64,000 nucleotides of DNA. Source: Zea mays. Its lineage: Eukaryota > Streptophyta > Magnoliopsida > Poales > Poaceae. Shown here piece after piece: positions 42,290 to 54,400 of this stretch. Made by a program: the position numbers and the translations under genes. The stretch lies in contig NC_050105.1 of assembly GCF_902167145.1 (NCBI RefSeq), forward strand, positions 138,369,988 to 138,433,987, given 5' to 3'. Each line of letters opens with the position of its first letter. The first letter of the stretch is position 1. The notes beneath the pieces are model-generated. The model was not told the origin of the DNA. It did no database searches and worked only from the letters and a program-made list of their open reading frames with translations.

Positions 42290-42711
42290 AAAGTTTATTA
42301 TAGTCCACACTCCACAATACAGAAAACAAATAAGTTACAATCCAAACACTCATCCATGACTTTTGACTTGCATCTTCAAGGATCATGCTTTCATGGATAT
42401 TTTCTATCTCTTTGGTGTCCTTCTCCACATTGTGGTGCATATGTGAGTCTGCTAATTTCCAGTCCTTTATGCATGAAAAAATCTCCACCATATCACTTGT
42501 GAGCCGGCGTCGGCGCTCCTCAATCACTCTGCCATCCTAACTAAAAGTTGGTTCAGAAGATATAGTGGAAGCAGGAACAATCATGAATCTTTAGCAAGGA
42601 GAGAAATAATATGATAGGTAAGCTTAGGTTCATGCCACCAACTCAAGATGTCGAACTCTTCATTGAACCCGGGACAGAGTCACTGTCCAGATATGAAGAC
42701 AACTCTAAGAC
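42290..42711 (-). pseudogene. hAT transposase, C-terminal dimerisation region (decayed)
   Basis: Conceptual reading on the minus strand gives, in pieces, YVLELSSYLDSDSV, FNEEFDILSWWHEPKLTY, ISLLAKD, MIVPASTISSEPTFS, a TAG, then DGRVIEERRRRLTSDMVEI and KDWKLADS. The order WW, P-x-L, A-x-D, P-A-S-T, S-E-x-F and R is the hATC signature of Ac-like transposases. At least two frame changes and one stop break it. It is cut at 42711 by the Sirevirus A insertion (TSD atagg 42712-42716) and resumes at 61189. Confidence 0.8.
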
Positions 42712-42716
42712 ATAGG

Positions 42717-43973
42717 TGAAAGGGAAATGTGCCCTTGGGCCATTTCTAAGTATTTTGGTGATTGAGTGTCAACACAAGTGCTTAAATGTGAATCAATGCC
42801 CATGGATGAACAAAGTGCAAATCTAGAGCAAAGGTATGTTTCTAAGTCTTAGTACATTGGTTTTGTGTACTAATATACTTGTCTAAGTATCAGAAACAGG
42901 AAGAAGAAGAAAAGAGGAGAGTTGGCTGTGTACAGCCAAAAGGCTGTTTCGGTCTGGGGCACCGGACTGCCCGGTGGTGCACCGGACAGTGTCCGGTGCG
43001 CCATGCTGCCTCGGGCGAACTGGCCGCTCTCGGGAGTTGACTGGCCACGTACGGCTAAAATTCACCGGACTGTCCGGTGTGCACCGGACTGTCCGGTGAG
43101 CCAACGGTCGGCCGGGCCAACGGTCGGCCGCGCGATCTGCGCGGGACACGTGGCCGAGCCAACGGTCGGAAGGGGGCACCGGACTGTCCGGTGTGCACCG
43201 GACATGTCCGGTGTGCCAACGGCTCCCAGATCTGCAACGGTCGACTGCGCTGTTTAAGGAAGGAAATCGGGCACCGGACAGTGTCCGGTGTGCACCGGAC
43301 TGTCCGGTGCGCCCGATGACAGAAGGCAAGATCAGCCTTCCTGGATTGCCCTCAACGGCTCCTAGCTGCCTTGGGGCTATAAAAGGGACCCCTAGGCGCA
43401 TGGAGGAAAACACCAAGCATTCCTACAACATTCCTAAGCACCAAGACATCGATTCCATGCATTTGGTTCATTGTGATAGCATCTTGAGCTCTTGTTGAGT
43501 TGTGAACTCATTGAGTTGTGTTGCGAGCTCTTGTTGCGACTTGTGTGCGTGCTGTTGCTCTGATTTTGAGTCTTGTGTGCGTTGCTAGTTCTCCCTTACT
43601 CCGTATTTCTTTGTGAATCTTAAGTGTAAGGGCGAGAGGCTCCAAGTTGTGGAGATTCCTCGCAAACGGGATATTGAAAGGCAAAGCAAAACACCGTGGT
43701 ATTCAAGTTGGTCTTTGGACCACTTGAGAGGGGTTGATTGCAACCCTCGTCCGTTGGGACGCCACAACGTGGAGTAGGCAAGCGTTGGTCTTGGCCGAAC
43801 CACGGGATAAACCACTGTGTCATCTCTGTGTTTGATCTCTTGTGGTATTGTGTTTTGTTGTGACTCCTCTCTAGCCACTTGGCAATTATTGTGCTAACAC
43901 TTAACAAGTTTTTGTGGCTATAAGTTTAAGTTTTCACAGGATCACCTATTCACCCCCCCTCTAGGTGCTCTCA
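42717..43973 (+). repeat. 5' LTR of Sirevirus A
   Basis: TG...CA ends. Contains several palindromes of the type caccggactgtccggtg between 42950 and 43316 and a TATA box (tataaaa, 43378-43384). Confidence 0.92.
42950..43316 (+). repeat. Palindrome cluster in the LTR of Sirevirus A
   Basis: Repeated self-complementary units accggactgtccggt and variants (some with one or two bases inserted in the centre), often separated by only 1-3 bp. Known for maize Sireviruses. Corresponding clusters are at 60166-60525 here and in both LTRs of Sirevirus B (46815-47320, 55027-55530). Confidence 0.9.
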
Positions 43974-43975
43974 AT

Positions 43976-43986
43976 TGGTATCAGAG
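43976..43986 (+). other. Primer-binding site of Sirevirus A
   Basis: tggtatcagag, initiator-Met type, 2 bp after the LTR. Confidence 0.88.
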
Positions 43987-44022
43987 TCGTTCTCTTCACA
44001 AAGGGACTAACCGCCCGAAGAG

Positions 44023-46191
44023 ATGGATCCTAAAGGGAAGGGAATCGTGATCAACGACAAGGAGAAGGAGTCCTTCGTCAACGAGCCAAGGGATGACAAG
44101 TCCAACGACTCGGGCTCGGGCCACAGACGCGAAGATGGGAAGAAGAAGAAGACAAGACGCATCAAGGAGATCGTCTACTACGACAGCGATGAGTCTACTT
44201 CCTCCCAAAAGGACGACGACCACAACGAATACGAGAGAAAGAAACTGGTTAATTCGAACTTTTCTTTTGATTACTCTCGTATTCCTCAAAGTACTAATGC
44301 TCATTTATTATCTATTCCACTTGGTAAACCTCCTCATTTTGATGGAGAGGACTACGGATTTTGGAGTCACAAAATGCGTAGTCACTTGTTCTCTCTCCAT
44401 CCTAGCATATGGGAGATTGTAGAAAGTGGAATGCACTTTGATAGTACGGATAGTCCCATGTTTATTAATGAACAGATTCATAAAAATGCACAAGCTACTA
44501 CTGTGTTGCTAGCCTCTTTGTGCAGGGACGAGTACCATAAGGTGAGCGGCTTGGACAATGCCAAGCAGATCTGGGACACCCTCAAGATCTCTCATGAGGG
44601 GAACGATGTCACCTTACTCACCAAGATGGAGTTGGTGGAGGGCGAGCTTGGACGGTTCGCAATGATAAGGGGCGAGGAGCCAACTCAAACATACAACCGG
44701 CTCAAGACCCTTATCAACAAAATAAGGAGCTACGGAAGCACGCGATGGACGGATCACGACGTCGTCCGCCTAATGCTAAGGTCCTTTACTGTTCTTGATC
44801 CTCATTTGGTGAACAATATTCGTGAAAATCCTAGGTACACCAAGATGTCACCCGAAGAAGTACTTGGGAAATTCGTTAGTGGGCGAATGATGATCAAGGA
44901 GGCAAGATACGTGGACGACGCCTTGAATGGTCCGATCAACGAGCCACAACCCCTTGCTCTCAAGGCAACGAGGAGCAAGGAGGCGCTACCGAGCAAGGTG
45001 GCGCAAGTTGAGGCGGCCGGGCTCAATAATGAGGAGATGGCCCTCATCATTAATCGCTTCAAGACGGCGCTTAAAGGTCGCAAGGGACAGCCAAGCAAGA
45101 CCAAGACAAAGGAGAATCGCTCGTGCTTCAAATGTGGTAAGATTGGTCATTTCATTGCTAACTGTCCCGATAATGAAAGTGACCAGGAAAAGGGGAACAA
45201 AAGGGAGAAGAAGAAGCATTACAAGAAGGCCAAGGGCGAGGCACGTATAGGAAAGGAGTGGGATTCGGATTGCTCCTCCTCCGACTCCGACAATGAAGGA
45301 CTCGCCGCCACCGCCTTCAACAAGTCATCCCTCTTCCCCAACGAGCGTCACACTTGCCTCATGGCAAGGGAGAAGAAAGTAAGCACTCATGATACTAGTA
45401 CTTATGCTTCTTCAAGTGAGGATGAGTCTAGTGATGATGAGATAGATTACTCATGCTTATTCAAGGGATTAGATAGATCTAAAATTAATAAGATTAATGA
45501 GTTGATTGATGCTTTTAATGATAAGAATAGATTACTAGAAAAACAAGAGGATCTTTTATATGAGGAGCATGATAAATTTGTTAGTGCACAAAATTCTCTT
45601 GCTCTAGAAATTAAAATAAATGAGATGCTTTCTAGTGAATTATCCACTTGTCATGAATCCATCTCTAAATTAAAAAGTGTTAATGCTGATTTGAATGCTA
45701 AGTTAGAAGTAGCAAGTAAATCAACATCTTGTGTGGAAATTGTTGAAACTTGTAATAGGTGTAAAGACTTTAATGTTGATGCTTGTAGTGAACACCTAGT
45801 TTCAATTTCTAAATTGAATGATGAAGTGGCTAGTCTTAATGCCCAACATAAGACTAGCAAAAGCGAATTTGATAAATTAAAATTTGCAAGGGATGCCTAT
45901 ACGATTGGTAGACATCCCTCAATTAAGGATGGACTTGGCTACAAAAGGGAAGCCAAGAACTTGACAAGCCATAAGGCTCCCATCTCCGCCAAGGAGAAAG
46001 GAAATGCCCCTATGGCTAATAGTGTGCAAAAGAACCATGCCTTTATGTACTATGATAGAAGACAACCTAGAAATGCTTATAGAAGTTGTAATGCATACAA
46101 TGTCTTTGATTCTCATGCCATGTTTGCTTCTAGCTCTTCTTATGTGCATGATAGAAATGTTCCTAGGAGAAATGTTGTTAATGTTCCTAGG
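44023..46191 (+). pseudogene. gag: Sirevirus A gag, first part
   Basis: ATG 44023 (MDPKGKGIVIND). After a charged, Lys/Asp-rich start comes the copia gag core (LLSIPLGKPPHFDGEDYGFW, AQATTVLLASLCRDEYHKV, WDTLKISHEGNDVT). Then the CCHC knuckle CFKCGKIGHFIANC (~45124-45165), an acidic Ser-rich stretch and a long coiled coil (~residues 490-640). It is cut by Sirevirus B after NVPR (46191); the rest is at 55733-55927. Apart from the insertion the frame is open throughout. Confidence 0.88.
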
Positions 46192-47515
46192 TGATAGTCG
46201 CCTAGAGGGGGGGGTGAATAGGGCGAAACTGAAATTTACAAATATAAACACAACTACAAGCCGGGGTTAGCGTTAGTAATAATAAACGAGTCCAAGAGAG
46301 AGGGCGCAAAACAAATCCCAAGCAAATAAGCAAGTGAGACACGGAGATTTGTTTTACCGAGGTTCGGTTCTTGCAAACCTACTCCCCGTTGAGGAGGCCA
46401 CAAAGGCCGGGTCTCTTTCAACCCTTCCCTCTCTCAAACGGTCCCTTGGACCGAGTGAGCTTTCCTTCTTCTCAATCAACCGGGAACAAAACTTCCCCGC
46501 AAGGGCCACCACACAATCGGTGCCTCTTGCCTCGGTTACAATTGAGTGCTGATCACAAGAGCAAAAGAGAAAGAAAGAATGCGATCCAAGCGCAAGAGCT
46601 CAAAAGAACACGGCAAATCACTCTCTCTAGTCACTAGGGTTTTGTGTGGAATTGGAGAGGATTTGATCTCTTTGAATGTGTCTAGAATTGAATGCCTAGC
46701 TCTTGTAAGTGGTTGAGAAGTGGGAAAACTTGGATGCAATGAATGTGGGGTGGTTGGGGTATTTATAGCCCCAACCACCAAACTTGACCGTTGGTGGGAG
46801 GCTTCTGTTCGATGGCGCACCGGACAGTCCGGTGCACACCGGACAGTCCGGTGCCCCTGCCACGTCATCACTGCCGTTGGATTCTAGCCGTTGGAGCTTC
46901 TGACTTGTGGGCCCGCCTGGGTGTCCGGTGCACACCGGACATGCACTGTTTGATGTCCGGTGTGCCAGCATGGGCGATTCTGACTTCTGCGCGCGCAGAC
47001 GGCGCATTGAATGCGCGGCAGAGAGCCGTTGGCGCGGAGATGACCGTTGTCCTGGAGTTGCACCGGACAGTCCGGTGCACACCGGACAGTCCGGTGATTT
47101 ATAGCGGACGAGCCGTTGGCTTTTCCCGAAGCTGGCGAGTTCCTGAGGCCGACCTCCTTTGGCGCACCGGACACTGTCCGGTGTACACCGGACAGTCCGG
47201 TGAATTTTAGCCGAGTCGCCCCTGGAATTCCCGAAGGTGAAGAGTTTGAGTCTGAGTCCCCTGGTGCACCGGACAGGTACTGTGCACTGTCCGGTGGCAC
47301 ACCGGACAGTCCGGTGCGCCAGACCAGAGGTGCCCTCGGTTGCCCCTTTGCTCATTTATTGAATCCAACACTTGGTCTTTTTATTGGCTGAGTGTGAACC
47401 TTTTACACCTGTATAATCTATACACTTGGGCAAACTAGTTAGTCCAAAGATTTGTGTTGGGCAATTCAACCACCAAAATTATTTAGGAACTAGGTGTAAG
47501 CCTAATTCCCTTTCA
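46192..47515 (-). repeat. 3' LTR of Sirevirus B (1324 bp)
   Basis: Minus strand starts tgaaagggaattaggc and ends gcgactatca. Palindromes lie at 46815-47320. Plus-strand atttatag (46761-46768) is the TATA region in element sense (ctataaat). Confidence 0.92.
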
Positions 47516-48402
47516 ATCTCCCCCTTTTTGGTGATTGATGCCAACACAAACCAAAGCAAGTATAGAAGTGCATAATTGAACTAGTTTACATAATGTAAGT
47601 GCAAAGGTTACTTGGAATTGAGCCAATATAACTACTTACAAGATATGCAAGGAATGTTTCTTTCTTATATAACATTTTGGACCACGTTTACACCACATGT
47701 TTTGTTTTTGCAAATTCTTTTTTTTGTAAATCCATTTCAAAGATCTTTTGCAAATAGTCAAAGGTACATGAATAAGAGTTTGCAAAGCATTTTCAAGATT
47801 TGAAATTGTCTCCCCCTGTTTCAAATGCTTTTCCTTTGACGAAACAAAAATTCCCCCTAAAAGAGATCCACCTCTTAGTGTTCAAGAGGGTTTTGATATA
47901 TCATTTTTGAAATACTATTTTCTCCCCCTTTTGAACACAATAGGATACCAAATGATAAATACTTTTGGAAAGCACTAAGTTTTTGAATTTGGTGGTGGTG
48001 GTGCGGTCCTTTTGCTTTGGGCTCATTTCTCCCCCTTTTTGGCATGAATCGCCAAAAATGGAACCATTAGAGCCCTCGAAGTGATTTCTTCCCCTTTGGT
48101 CATAAGTAAACGAGTTAGGATTATACCAAAGACGAAGTCCGGTCCTTTTGCTTTTGAGCTTTTACTCTCTCCCCAAGGATGAAGTCCTTTTCTTTGATGC
48201 TCATTTCTCCCCAAAGAATAGAGAGTTGCTCGGAGTGATGGCGAAGTATGAGATACGGAGTGGAAGCCTTTGTCTTCGCCGAAGACTCCAATTCCCTTTC
48301 AATATACCTATGACTTGGTTTGAAATAGACTTGAAAACACATTAGTCATAGCATATAAAAGAGATGTGATCAAAGGTATTCAAATGAGCTATGTGTGCAA
48401 GC
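47516..48402 (-). other. 3' untranslated region of Sirevirus B with repeated polypurine tracts
   Basis: The main tract (element sense aaaaagggggagat) directly precedes the LTR at 47516-47530. Further G-rich copies are at about 47807, 47850, 47921, 48027-48040, 48165 and 48207. Multiple polypurine tracts are a known Sirevirus trait. No gene is seen. Confidence 0.8.
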
Positions 48403-51400
48403 TTAGCAAAAGAAATTTCTAGAATCAAGAATATTGAGCTCATGCCTAAGTCTGGTAAAAGATTGTTCATCAAGTGGCTTGGTAAAGATATCGGCTAATT
48501 GATCTTTAGTATTAATGTAGGAAATCTCGATATCCCCCTTTTGTTGGTGATCCCTAAGAAAATGATACCGAATGGCTATGTGCTTAGTGCGGCTATGCTC
48601 GACGGGATTGTCGGCCATTTTGATTGCACTCTCATTATCACATAGCAAAGGGACTTTGGTTAATTTGTAACCGTAGTCCCGCAGGGTTTGCCTCATCCAA
48701 AGCAATTGCGCGCAACAATGTCCTGCGGCAATGTACTCGGCTTCGGCGGTGGAAAGAGCGACCGAATTTTGCTTCTTTGAAGCCCAAGACACCAAGGATC
48801 TTCCCAAGAACTGGCAAGTCCCCGATGTGCTCTTCCTATTAATTTTGCACCCTGCCCAATCGGCATCCGAATAACCAATCAAATCAAATGTGGATCCCCG
48901 AGGGTACCAAAGCCCAAACTTAGGTGTGTAAGCCAAATATCTCAAGATTCGTTTTACGGCCGTAAGGTGTGATTCCTTAGGGTCGGATTGGAATCTTGCA
49001 CACATGCAAACGGAAAGCATAATGTCCGGTCGAGATGCACATAAATAAAGCAATGAACCAATCATCGACCGGTATACCTTTTGATCCACGGACTTACCTC
49101 CCGTGTCGAGGTCGAGATGCCCATTAGTTCCCATGGGTGTCTTGATGGGTTTGGCATCCTTCATCCCAAACTTAGCAAGAATGTCTTGAGTGTACTTCGT
49201 TTGGCTAATGAAGGTGCCCTCTTGGAGTTGCTTGACTTGGAATCCTAGAAAATACTTCAACTCCCCCATCATTGACATCTCGAATTTCTGTGTCATGATC
49301 CTACTAAACTCTTCACATGTAGACTCGTTAGTAGACCCAAATATAATATCATCAACATAAATTTGGCATACAAACAGGTCATTTTTAAGAATTTTAGTAA
49401 AGAGTGTAGGATCGGCTTTTCCGACTTTGAAGCCATTAGCAATAAGGAAATCTCTAAGGCATTCATACCATGCTCTTGGGGCTTGCTTGAGCCCATAAAG
49501 CGCCTTAGAGAGCCTATAAACATGGTTAGGATACTCACTGTCTTCAAAGCCGGGAGGTTGCTCAACATAGACCTCTTCCTTGATCGGTCCGTTGAGGAAG
49601 GCACTTTTCACGTCCATTTGATAAAGCTTAAAGCCATGGTAAGTAGCATAGGCTAATAATATGCGAATTGACTCAAGCCTAGCTACGGGTGCATAGGTTT
49701 CACCGAAATCCAAACCTTCGACTTGTGAATATCCTTTGGCCACGAGTCGAGCTTTGTTCCTTGTCACCACACCATGCTCATCTTGCTTGTTGCGGAAGAC
49801 CCATTTGGTTCCTACAACATTTTGGTTAGGACGTGGAACTAAATGCCATACCTCGTTCCTTGTGAAATTGTTGAGCTCCTCTTGCATCGCCACCACCCAA
49901 TCCGAATCTTGAAGTGCTTCCTCTACCCTATGTGGCTCAATAGAGGAAACAAACGAGTAATGTTCACAAAAATGAGCAACACGAGATCTAGTGGTTACCC
50001 CCTTATGAATGTCGCCGAGGATGGTATCGACGGGGTGATCTCGTTGGATTGCTTGGTGGACTCTTGGGTGTGGCGGCCTTGGTTCTTCCTCATCCTCCTT
50101 TTCTTGATTATTTTCATCTCCCCCTTGATCATTGCCATCATCTTGAGGTGGCTCATCTTCTTGATTTTGTTCTTCATCATCTTGAGCCTCATTCTCATTT
50201 TGAGTTGGTGGAGATGCTTGCATGGAGGAGGATGGTTGATCTTGTGCAGTTGGAGGCTCTTCGGATTCCTTAGGACACACATCCCCAATGGACATGTTCC
50301 TTAGCGCGATGCATGGAGCCTCTTCATTACCTATCTCATCAAGATCAACTTGCTCTACTTGAGAGCCGTTAGTTTCATCAAACACAACGTCACATGAGAC
50401 TTCAACTAGTCCAGTGGACTTGTTAAAGACCCTATATGCCCTTGTGTTTGAGTCATAACCAAGTAAAAAGCCTTCTACAGTTTTAGGAGCAAATTTAGAT
50501 TTTCTTCCTCTTTTAATAAGAATAAAGCATTTGCTACCAAAAACTCTAAAATATGAAATGTTGGGCTTTTTACCGGTTAGGAGTTCATATGATGTCTTCC
50601 TGAGGATTCGGTGAAGATATAACCGGTTGATGGCGTAGCAGGCGGTGTTGACCGCTTCGGCCCAAAACCGGTCCGGTGTTTTGTACTCATCAAGCATGGT
50701 TCGTGCCATGTCCAATAGAGTTCGATTCTTCCTCTCCACTACACCATTTTGTTGTGGAGTGTAGGGAGAAGAGAACTCATGCTTGATGCCCTCCTCCTCA
50801 AGGAAGCCTTCGATTTGTGAGTTCTTGAACTCCGTCCCATTGTCGCTTCTTATTTTCTTGATCCTTAGGCCGAACTCATTTTGAGCCCGTCTCAAGAATC
50901 CCTTTAAGGTCTCTTGGGTTTGAGATTTTTCCTGTAAAAAGAATACCCAAGTGAAGCGAGAATAATCATCCACTATTACAAGACAATACTTACTCCCGCC
51001 GATGCTTATGTAAGCAATCGGGCCGAATAGATCCATGTGGAGTAGCTCAAGCGGCCTGTCGGTAGTCATGATGTTCTTGTGTGGATGATGGACTCCAACT
51101 TGCTTCCCTGCCTGGCATGCGCTACAAATCCTGTCTTTCTCAAAATGAACATTTGTTAATCCTAAAATGTGCTCTCCCTTTAGAAGCTTATGAAGATTCT
51201 TCATCCCAACATGGGCTAGTCGGCGGTGCCAGAGCCAACCCATGTTAGTCTTAGCAATTAAGCATGTGTCGAGTTCAGCTCTATCAAAATCCACTAAGTA
51301 TAGCTGACCCTCTAACACACCCTTAAATGCTATTGAATCATCACTTCTTCTAAAGACAGTGACACCTGTATCAGTAAAAAGACAGTTGTAGCCCATTTGA

Positions 51401-51648
51401 CATAATTGGGAAACAGAAAGCAAGTTGTAGTCTAAGGAATCAACAAGAAAAACATTGGAAATAGAATGGTCAGGAGATATAGCAATTTTACCCAATCCTT
51501 TGACCAAACCCTGATTTCCATCCCCGAATGTGATAACTCGTTGGGGATCTTGGTTTTTCTCATATGAGGAGAACATCCTTTTCTCCCCTGTCATGTGGTT
51601 TGTGCACCCGCTGTCGAGTATCCAACTTGAGCCCCCGGATGCATAAAC
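48403..51648 (-). CDS. pol: Sirevirus B pol: protease, integrase, RT, RNase H
   Basis: Open from GTT 51648, directly after a TAG, to the stop at 48403, 1081 codons; the first in-frame ATG is 51594, but protease homology starts upstream ([18 protein letters not shown], catalytic DSG). Then GAG-pre-integrase ([26 protein letters not shown]), integrase core with D (LLHMDLFGP), D (IRSDNGTEF) and E ([11 protein letters not shown]), and RT ([42 protein letters not shown] at ~49335). RNase H follows ([30 protein letters not shown]). The missing start codon and different frame from gag mean it needs frameshift, readthrough or splicing; a pyrimidine-rich tract plus tag lies exactly before GTT. Confidence 0.92.
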   Translation of the reverse strand, partial: VYASGGSSWILDSGCTNHMTGEKRMFSSYEKNQDPQRVITFGDGNQGLVKGLGKIAISPDHSISNVFLVDSLDYNLLSVSQLCQMGYNCLFTDTGVTVFRRSDDSIAFKGVLEGQLYLVDFDRAELDTCLIAKTNMGWLWHRRLAHVGMKNLHKLLKGEHILGLTNVHFEKDRICSACQAGKQVGVHHPHKNIMTTDRPLELLHMDLFGPIAYISIGGSKYCLVIVDDYSRFTWVFFLQEKSQTQETLKGFLRRAQNEFGLRIKKIRSDNGTEFKNSQIEGFLEEEGIKHEFSSPYTPQQNGVVERKNRTLLDMARTMLDEYKTPDRFWAEAVNTACYAINRLYLHRILRKTSYELLTGKKPNISYFRVFGSKCFILIKRGRKSKFAPKTVEGFLLGYDSNTRAYRVFNKSTGLVEVSCDVVFDETNGSQVEQVDLDEIGNEEAPCIALRNMSIGDVCPKESEEPPTAQDQPSSSMQASPPTQNENEAQDDEEQNQEDEPPQDDGNDQGGDENNQEKEDEEEPRPPHPRVHQAIQRDHPVDTILGDIHKGVTTRSRVAHFCEHYSFVSSIEPHRVEEALQDSDWVVAMQEELNNFTRNEVWHLVPRPNQNVVGTKWVFRNKQDEHGVVTRNKARLVAKGYSQVEGLDFGETYAPVARLESIRILLAYATYHGFKLYQMDVKSAFLNGPIKEEVYVEQPPGFEDSEYPNHVYRLSKALYGLKQAPRAWYECLRDFLIANGFKVGKADPTLFTKILKNDLFVCQIYVDDIIFGSTNESTCEEFSRIMTQKFEMSMMGELKYFLGFQVKQLQEGTFISQTKYTQDILAKFGMKDAKPIKTPMGTNGHLDLDTGGKSVDQKVYRSMIGSLLYLCASRPDIMLSVCMCARFQSDPKESHLTAVKRILRYLAYTPKFGLWYPRGSTFDLIGYSDADWAGCKINRKSTSGTCQFLGRSLVSWASKKQNSVALSTAEAEYIAAGHCCAQLLWMRQTLRDYGYKLTKVPLLCDNESAIKMADNPVEHSRTKHIAIRYHFLRDHQQKGDIEISYINTKDQLADIFTKPLDEQSFTRLRHELNILDSRNFFC

Positions 51649-51661
51649 CTACAAAACAAAT

Positions 51662-54352
51662 TTAGTTCTTGACTTTAGGTACCCAAACTGTTTTGGGTCC
51701 TTTGGCATTAGATACAAGAACTTTGGGTACCCAAACACAAGTCTTGGAATCCTTGTGTTTGCCCCCAACAAATTTGGCAACTACTTTGCCGGATTTGCTA
51801 GTAAGCACATAAGATGCATCAAAAGTTTTAAATGAAATGGCATGATCATTTGATGCATTAGGAATTTTCTTCTTAGGCAACTTGGCAAGGGTTGGTTGCC
51901 TAGAGCTAGATGTCTCACCCTTATACATATAAGCATGATTAGGGCCAGAGTGAGACTTCCTAGAATGAATCTTCCTAATTTTGCTCTCAGGATAGCCGAC
52001 AGGGTATAAAATGTAACCCTCGTTATCCTGAGGCATGGGAGCTTTGCCCTTAACAAAGTTAGACAAGTTCTTAGGAGGGGCATTAAGTTTGACATTGTCT
52101 CCCCTTTGGAAGCCAATGCCATCCTTGATGCCAGGGCGTCTCCCATTATAAAGCATGCTACGAGCAAATTTAAATTTCTCATTTTCTAAGTTGTGCTCGG
52201 CAATTTTAGCATCTAGTTTGGCTATATGATCATTTTGTTTTTTAATTAAGGCTAGGTGATCATGGATAGCATCAATATTAATATCTCTACATCTAGTGCA
52301 AATAGAAACATGCTCAACATTAGATGTAGAGGTTTTGCAAGATTTAAGCTCTACAACCTTAGCATGCAACATTTCATTCTTAGTTCTAAGGTCGGAAATA
52401 GTAGCATTGCAAACATCAAAATTTTTAGCCTTAGCAATTAAATTTTCATTCTCTAATCTAAGGCTAGCAAGAGATGCATTCAATTCATCAATCTTAGCAA
52501 GCAAGTCAACGTTATCATTTCTAAGATTGGGAATTGAAACATTACAAACATGTGAATCAACCTTAGCATTTAAAATGGCATTTTCATTTCTAAGGTTGTC
52601 AATCATCTCACGGCAAGTGCTTAGCTCACTAGACAATTTTTCACATTTTTCAACTTGTAGAGCGTAAGCATTTTTAACCTTAACATGTTTCTTATTCTCC
52701 TTGATTAGGAAGTCCTCTTGGGAGTCCAAGAGATCATCCTTTTCATGGATGGCACTAATTAGTTCATTTAATTTTTCCTTTTGTTCCATGTTAAGGTTAG
52801 CAAAAAGAATGCGCAAGGTATCCTCCTCATTTTTATCATCATCCTCATCACTAGATGTTTCATATTTAGTGGAGGACCTTGATTTTACCTTCTTTTTGCC
52901 GTCCTTGGCCATGAGACACTTGTGGCCGACGTTGGGGAAGAGAAGGCCTTTTGTGACGGCGATGTGGGCGGCGTCCTCGTCGTCGGAGGAGTCGCTTGAG
53001 CTTTCGTCGGAGTCCCACTCCCGACAAACATGGGCATCGCCGCCCTTCTTCTTGTAATACTTCTTCTTCTCCTTTCTTCTTCCCTTCTTGTCGTCGCCCC
53101 TGTCACTGTCACTAGACATAGGACATTTTGCAATAAAGTGACCGGGCTTACCACACTTGTAGCAAACCTTCTTGGAACGAGGTTTGTAGTCCTTCCCCTT
53201 CCGTTGCTTGAGGATTTGCCTAAAGCTTTTGATGATTAGGGCCATCTCCTCATTGTCGAGCTTGGAGGCGTCAATTGGTTGTCTACTTGGTGTAGACTCC
53301 TCCTTCTTCTCCTCCGTTGCCTTGAATGCAACGGGTTGGGCTTCGGATGGGTCGCCAAGCTCGTTGATTTTCCTCGAGCCTTCTATCATGCACTCAAAAC
53401 TTACAAAATGCCCGATAACTTCCTCGGGGGTCATTTTAGTATATCTAGGATTACCACGAATCAATTGAACTTGAGTGGGATTTAGAAAAATGAGAGATCT
53501 TAAAATAACATTTACCACTTCGTGGTCGTCCCACTTCTTGCTCCCGAGGTTGCGCACTTGGTTTACCAAAGTCTTGAGCCGGTTGTACATGTGTTGTGGC
53601 TCCTCCCCTTTGTTGAGCCGGAACCGACCGAGCTCCCCCTCGATCGTTTCCCGCTTGGTGATCTTGGTGAGCTCATCTCCCTCGTGCGCGGTTTTGAGTA
53701 CATCCCAAATCTCCTTGGCGTTCTTCAACCCTTGTACTTTGTTATACTCCTCTTTACTTAGAGAGGCGAGGAGTATTGTTGTTGCTTGAGAGTTGAAGTG
53801 CTCGATTTGGGCCACCTCATCCTCATCATAGTCCTCATCCCCTACGGATGGTACCTGCGCGCCAAACTCAACAACATCCCATATGCTTTTGTGGAGCGAG
53901 GTTAGATGAAATCGCATTAAATCGCTCCACCTAGCGTAATCTTCACCATCAAAAGTTGGTGGTTTGCCTAATGGGACGGAAAGTAAAGGTGTATGTTTGG
54001 AAATGCGAGGGTAGCGTAGGGGGATCTTACTATACTTCTTTCGCTCTTGGCGCTTAGAAGTGACGGAGGGCGCATCGGAGTCGGAGGTAGAAGTTGATGA
54101 AGTGTCGGTCTCGTAGTAGACCACCTTCCTCATCCTCTTGTGCTTGTCGCCTTTCCGATGCGGCTTGTGGGAAGAAGATTTTTCCTTCTTCTCTTTGTGG
54201 TGAGAAGAAGATTTCTTCTCCTTCCCTTTGTTGGAGGAGCTCTTCTTCTTCTCCCTCCTTTTGGTGCGGGACTCTTCCGATGAAGTGCTCCCGTAGCTTG
54301 TAGTGGGCTTTTCGCCGGTCTCCATCTCCTTCTTGGCGTGATCTCCCGACAT
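51662..54352 (-). CDS. gag: Sirevirus B gag
   Basis: 896 codons from ATG 54352 (MSGDHAKKEMETGE); a GTG one codon earlier merely extends the frame. Ser/Lys-rich start, then the copia gag core (LLSVPLGKPPTFDGEDYARW, QATTILLASLSKEEYNKV, IWDVLKTAHEGDELTKIT). The knuckle CYKCGKPGHFIAKC follows (~53140-53180), then an acidic Asp/Ser stretch and a long coiled coil (residues ~530-720). The C-terminus has VWVPKVLVSN/VWVPKVKN repeats. Intact, and longer than in Sirevirus A. The two gags are clearly homologous but diverged. Confidence 0.92.
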   Translation of the reverse strand: MSGDHAKKEMETGEKPTTSYGSTSSEESRTKRREKKKSSSNKGKEKKSSSHHKEKKEKSSSHKPHRKGDKHKRMRKVVYYETDTSSTSTSDSDAPSVTSKRQERKKYSKIPLRYPRISKHTPLLSVPLGKPPTFDGEDYARWSDLMRFHLTSLHKSIWDVVEFGAQVPSVGDEDYDEDEVAQIEHFNSQATTILLASLSKEEYNKVQGLKNAKEIWDVLKTAHEGDELTKITKRETIEGELGRFRLNKGEEPQHMYNRLKTLVNQVRNLGSKKWDDHEVVNVILRSLIFLNPTQVQLIRGNPRYTKMTPEEVIGHFVSFECMIEGSRKINELGDPSEAQPVAFKATEEKKEESTPSRQPIDASKLDNEEMALIIKSFRQILKQRKGKDYKPRSKKVCYKCGKPGHFIAKCPMSSDSDRGDDKKGRRKEKKKYYKKKGGDAHVCREWDSDESSSDSSDDEDAAHIAVTKGLLFPNVGHKCLMAKDGKKKVKSRSSTKYETSSDEDDDKNEEDTLRILFANLNMEQKEKLNELISAIHEKDDLLDSQEDFLIKENKKHVKVKNAYALQVEKCEKLSSELSTCREMIDNLRNENAILNAKVDSHVCNVSIPNLRNDNVDLLAKIDELNASLASLRLENENLIAKAKNFDVCNATISDLRTKNEMLHAKVVELKSCKTSTSNVEHVSICTRCRDINIDAIHDHLALIKKQNDHIAKLDAKIAEHNLENEKFKFARSMLYNGRRPGIKDGIGFQRGDNVKLNAPPKNLSNFVKGKAPMPQDNEGYILYPVGYPESKIRKIHSRKSHSGPNHAYMYKGETSSSRQPTLAKLPKKKIPNASNDHAISFKTFDASYVLTSKSGKVVAKFVGGKHKDSKTCVWVPKVLVSNAKGPKTVWVPKVKN

Positions 54353-54387
54353 CACTTCGAGCGGTTAGGCTCTAATGAAGCACCGGG

Positions 54388-54398
54388 TTCTGATACCA
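54388..54398 (-). other. Primer-binding site of Sirevirus B
   Basis: Minus strand tggtatcagaa, 2 bp inside the 5' LTR. Confidence 0.85.
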
Positions 54399-54400
54399 AT

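Noticed and set aside
46791..47355. ORFs with repeated HRTVRC/CPVCTG (also 55003-55567, 42883-43416, 60090-60708)
   Set aside because: They are translations of the caccggac-gtccggtg palindromes in Sirevirus LTRs, not proteins.
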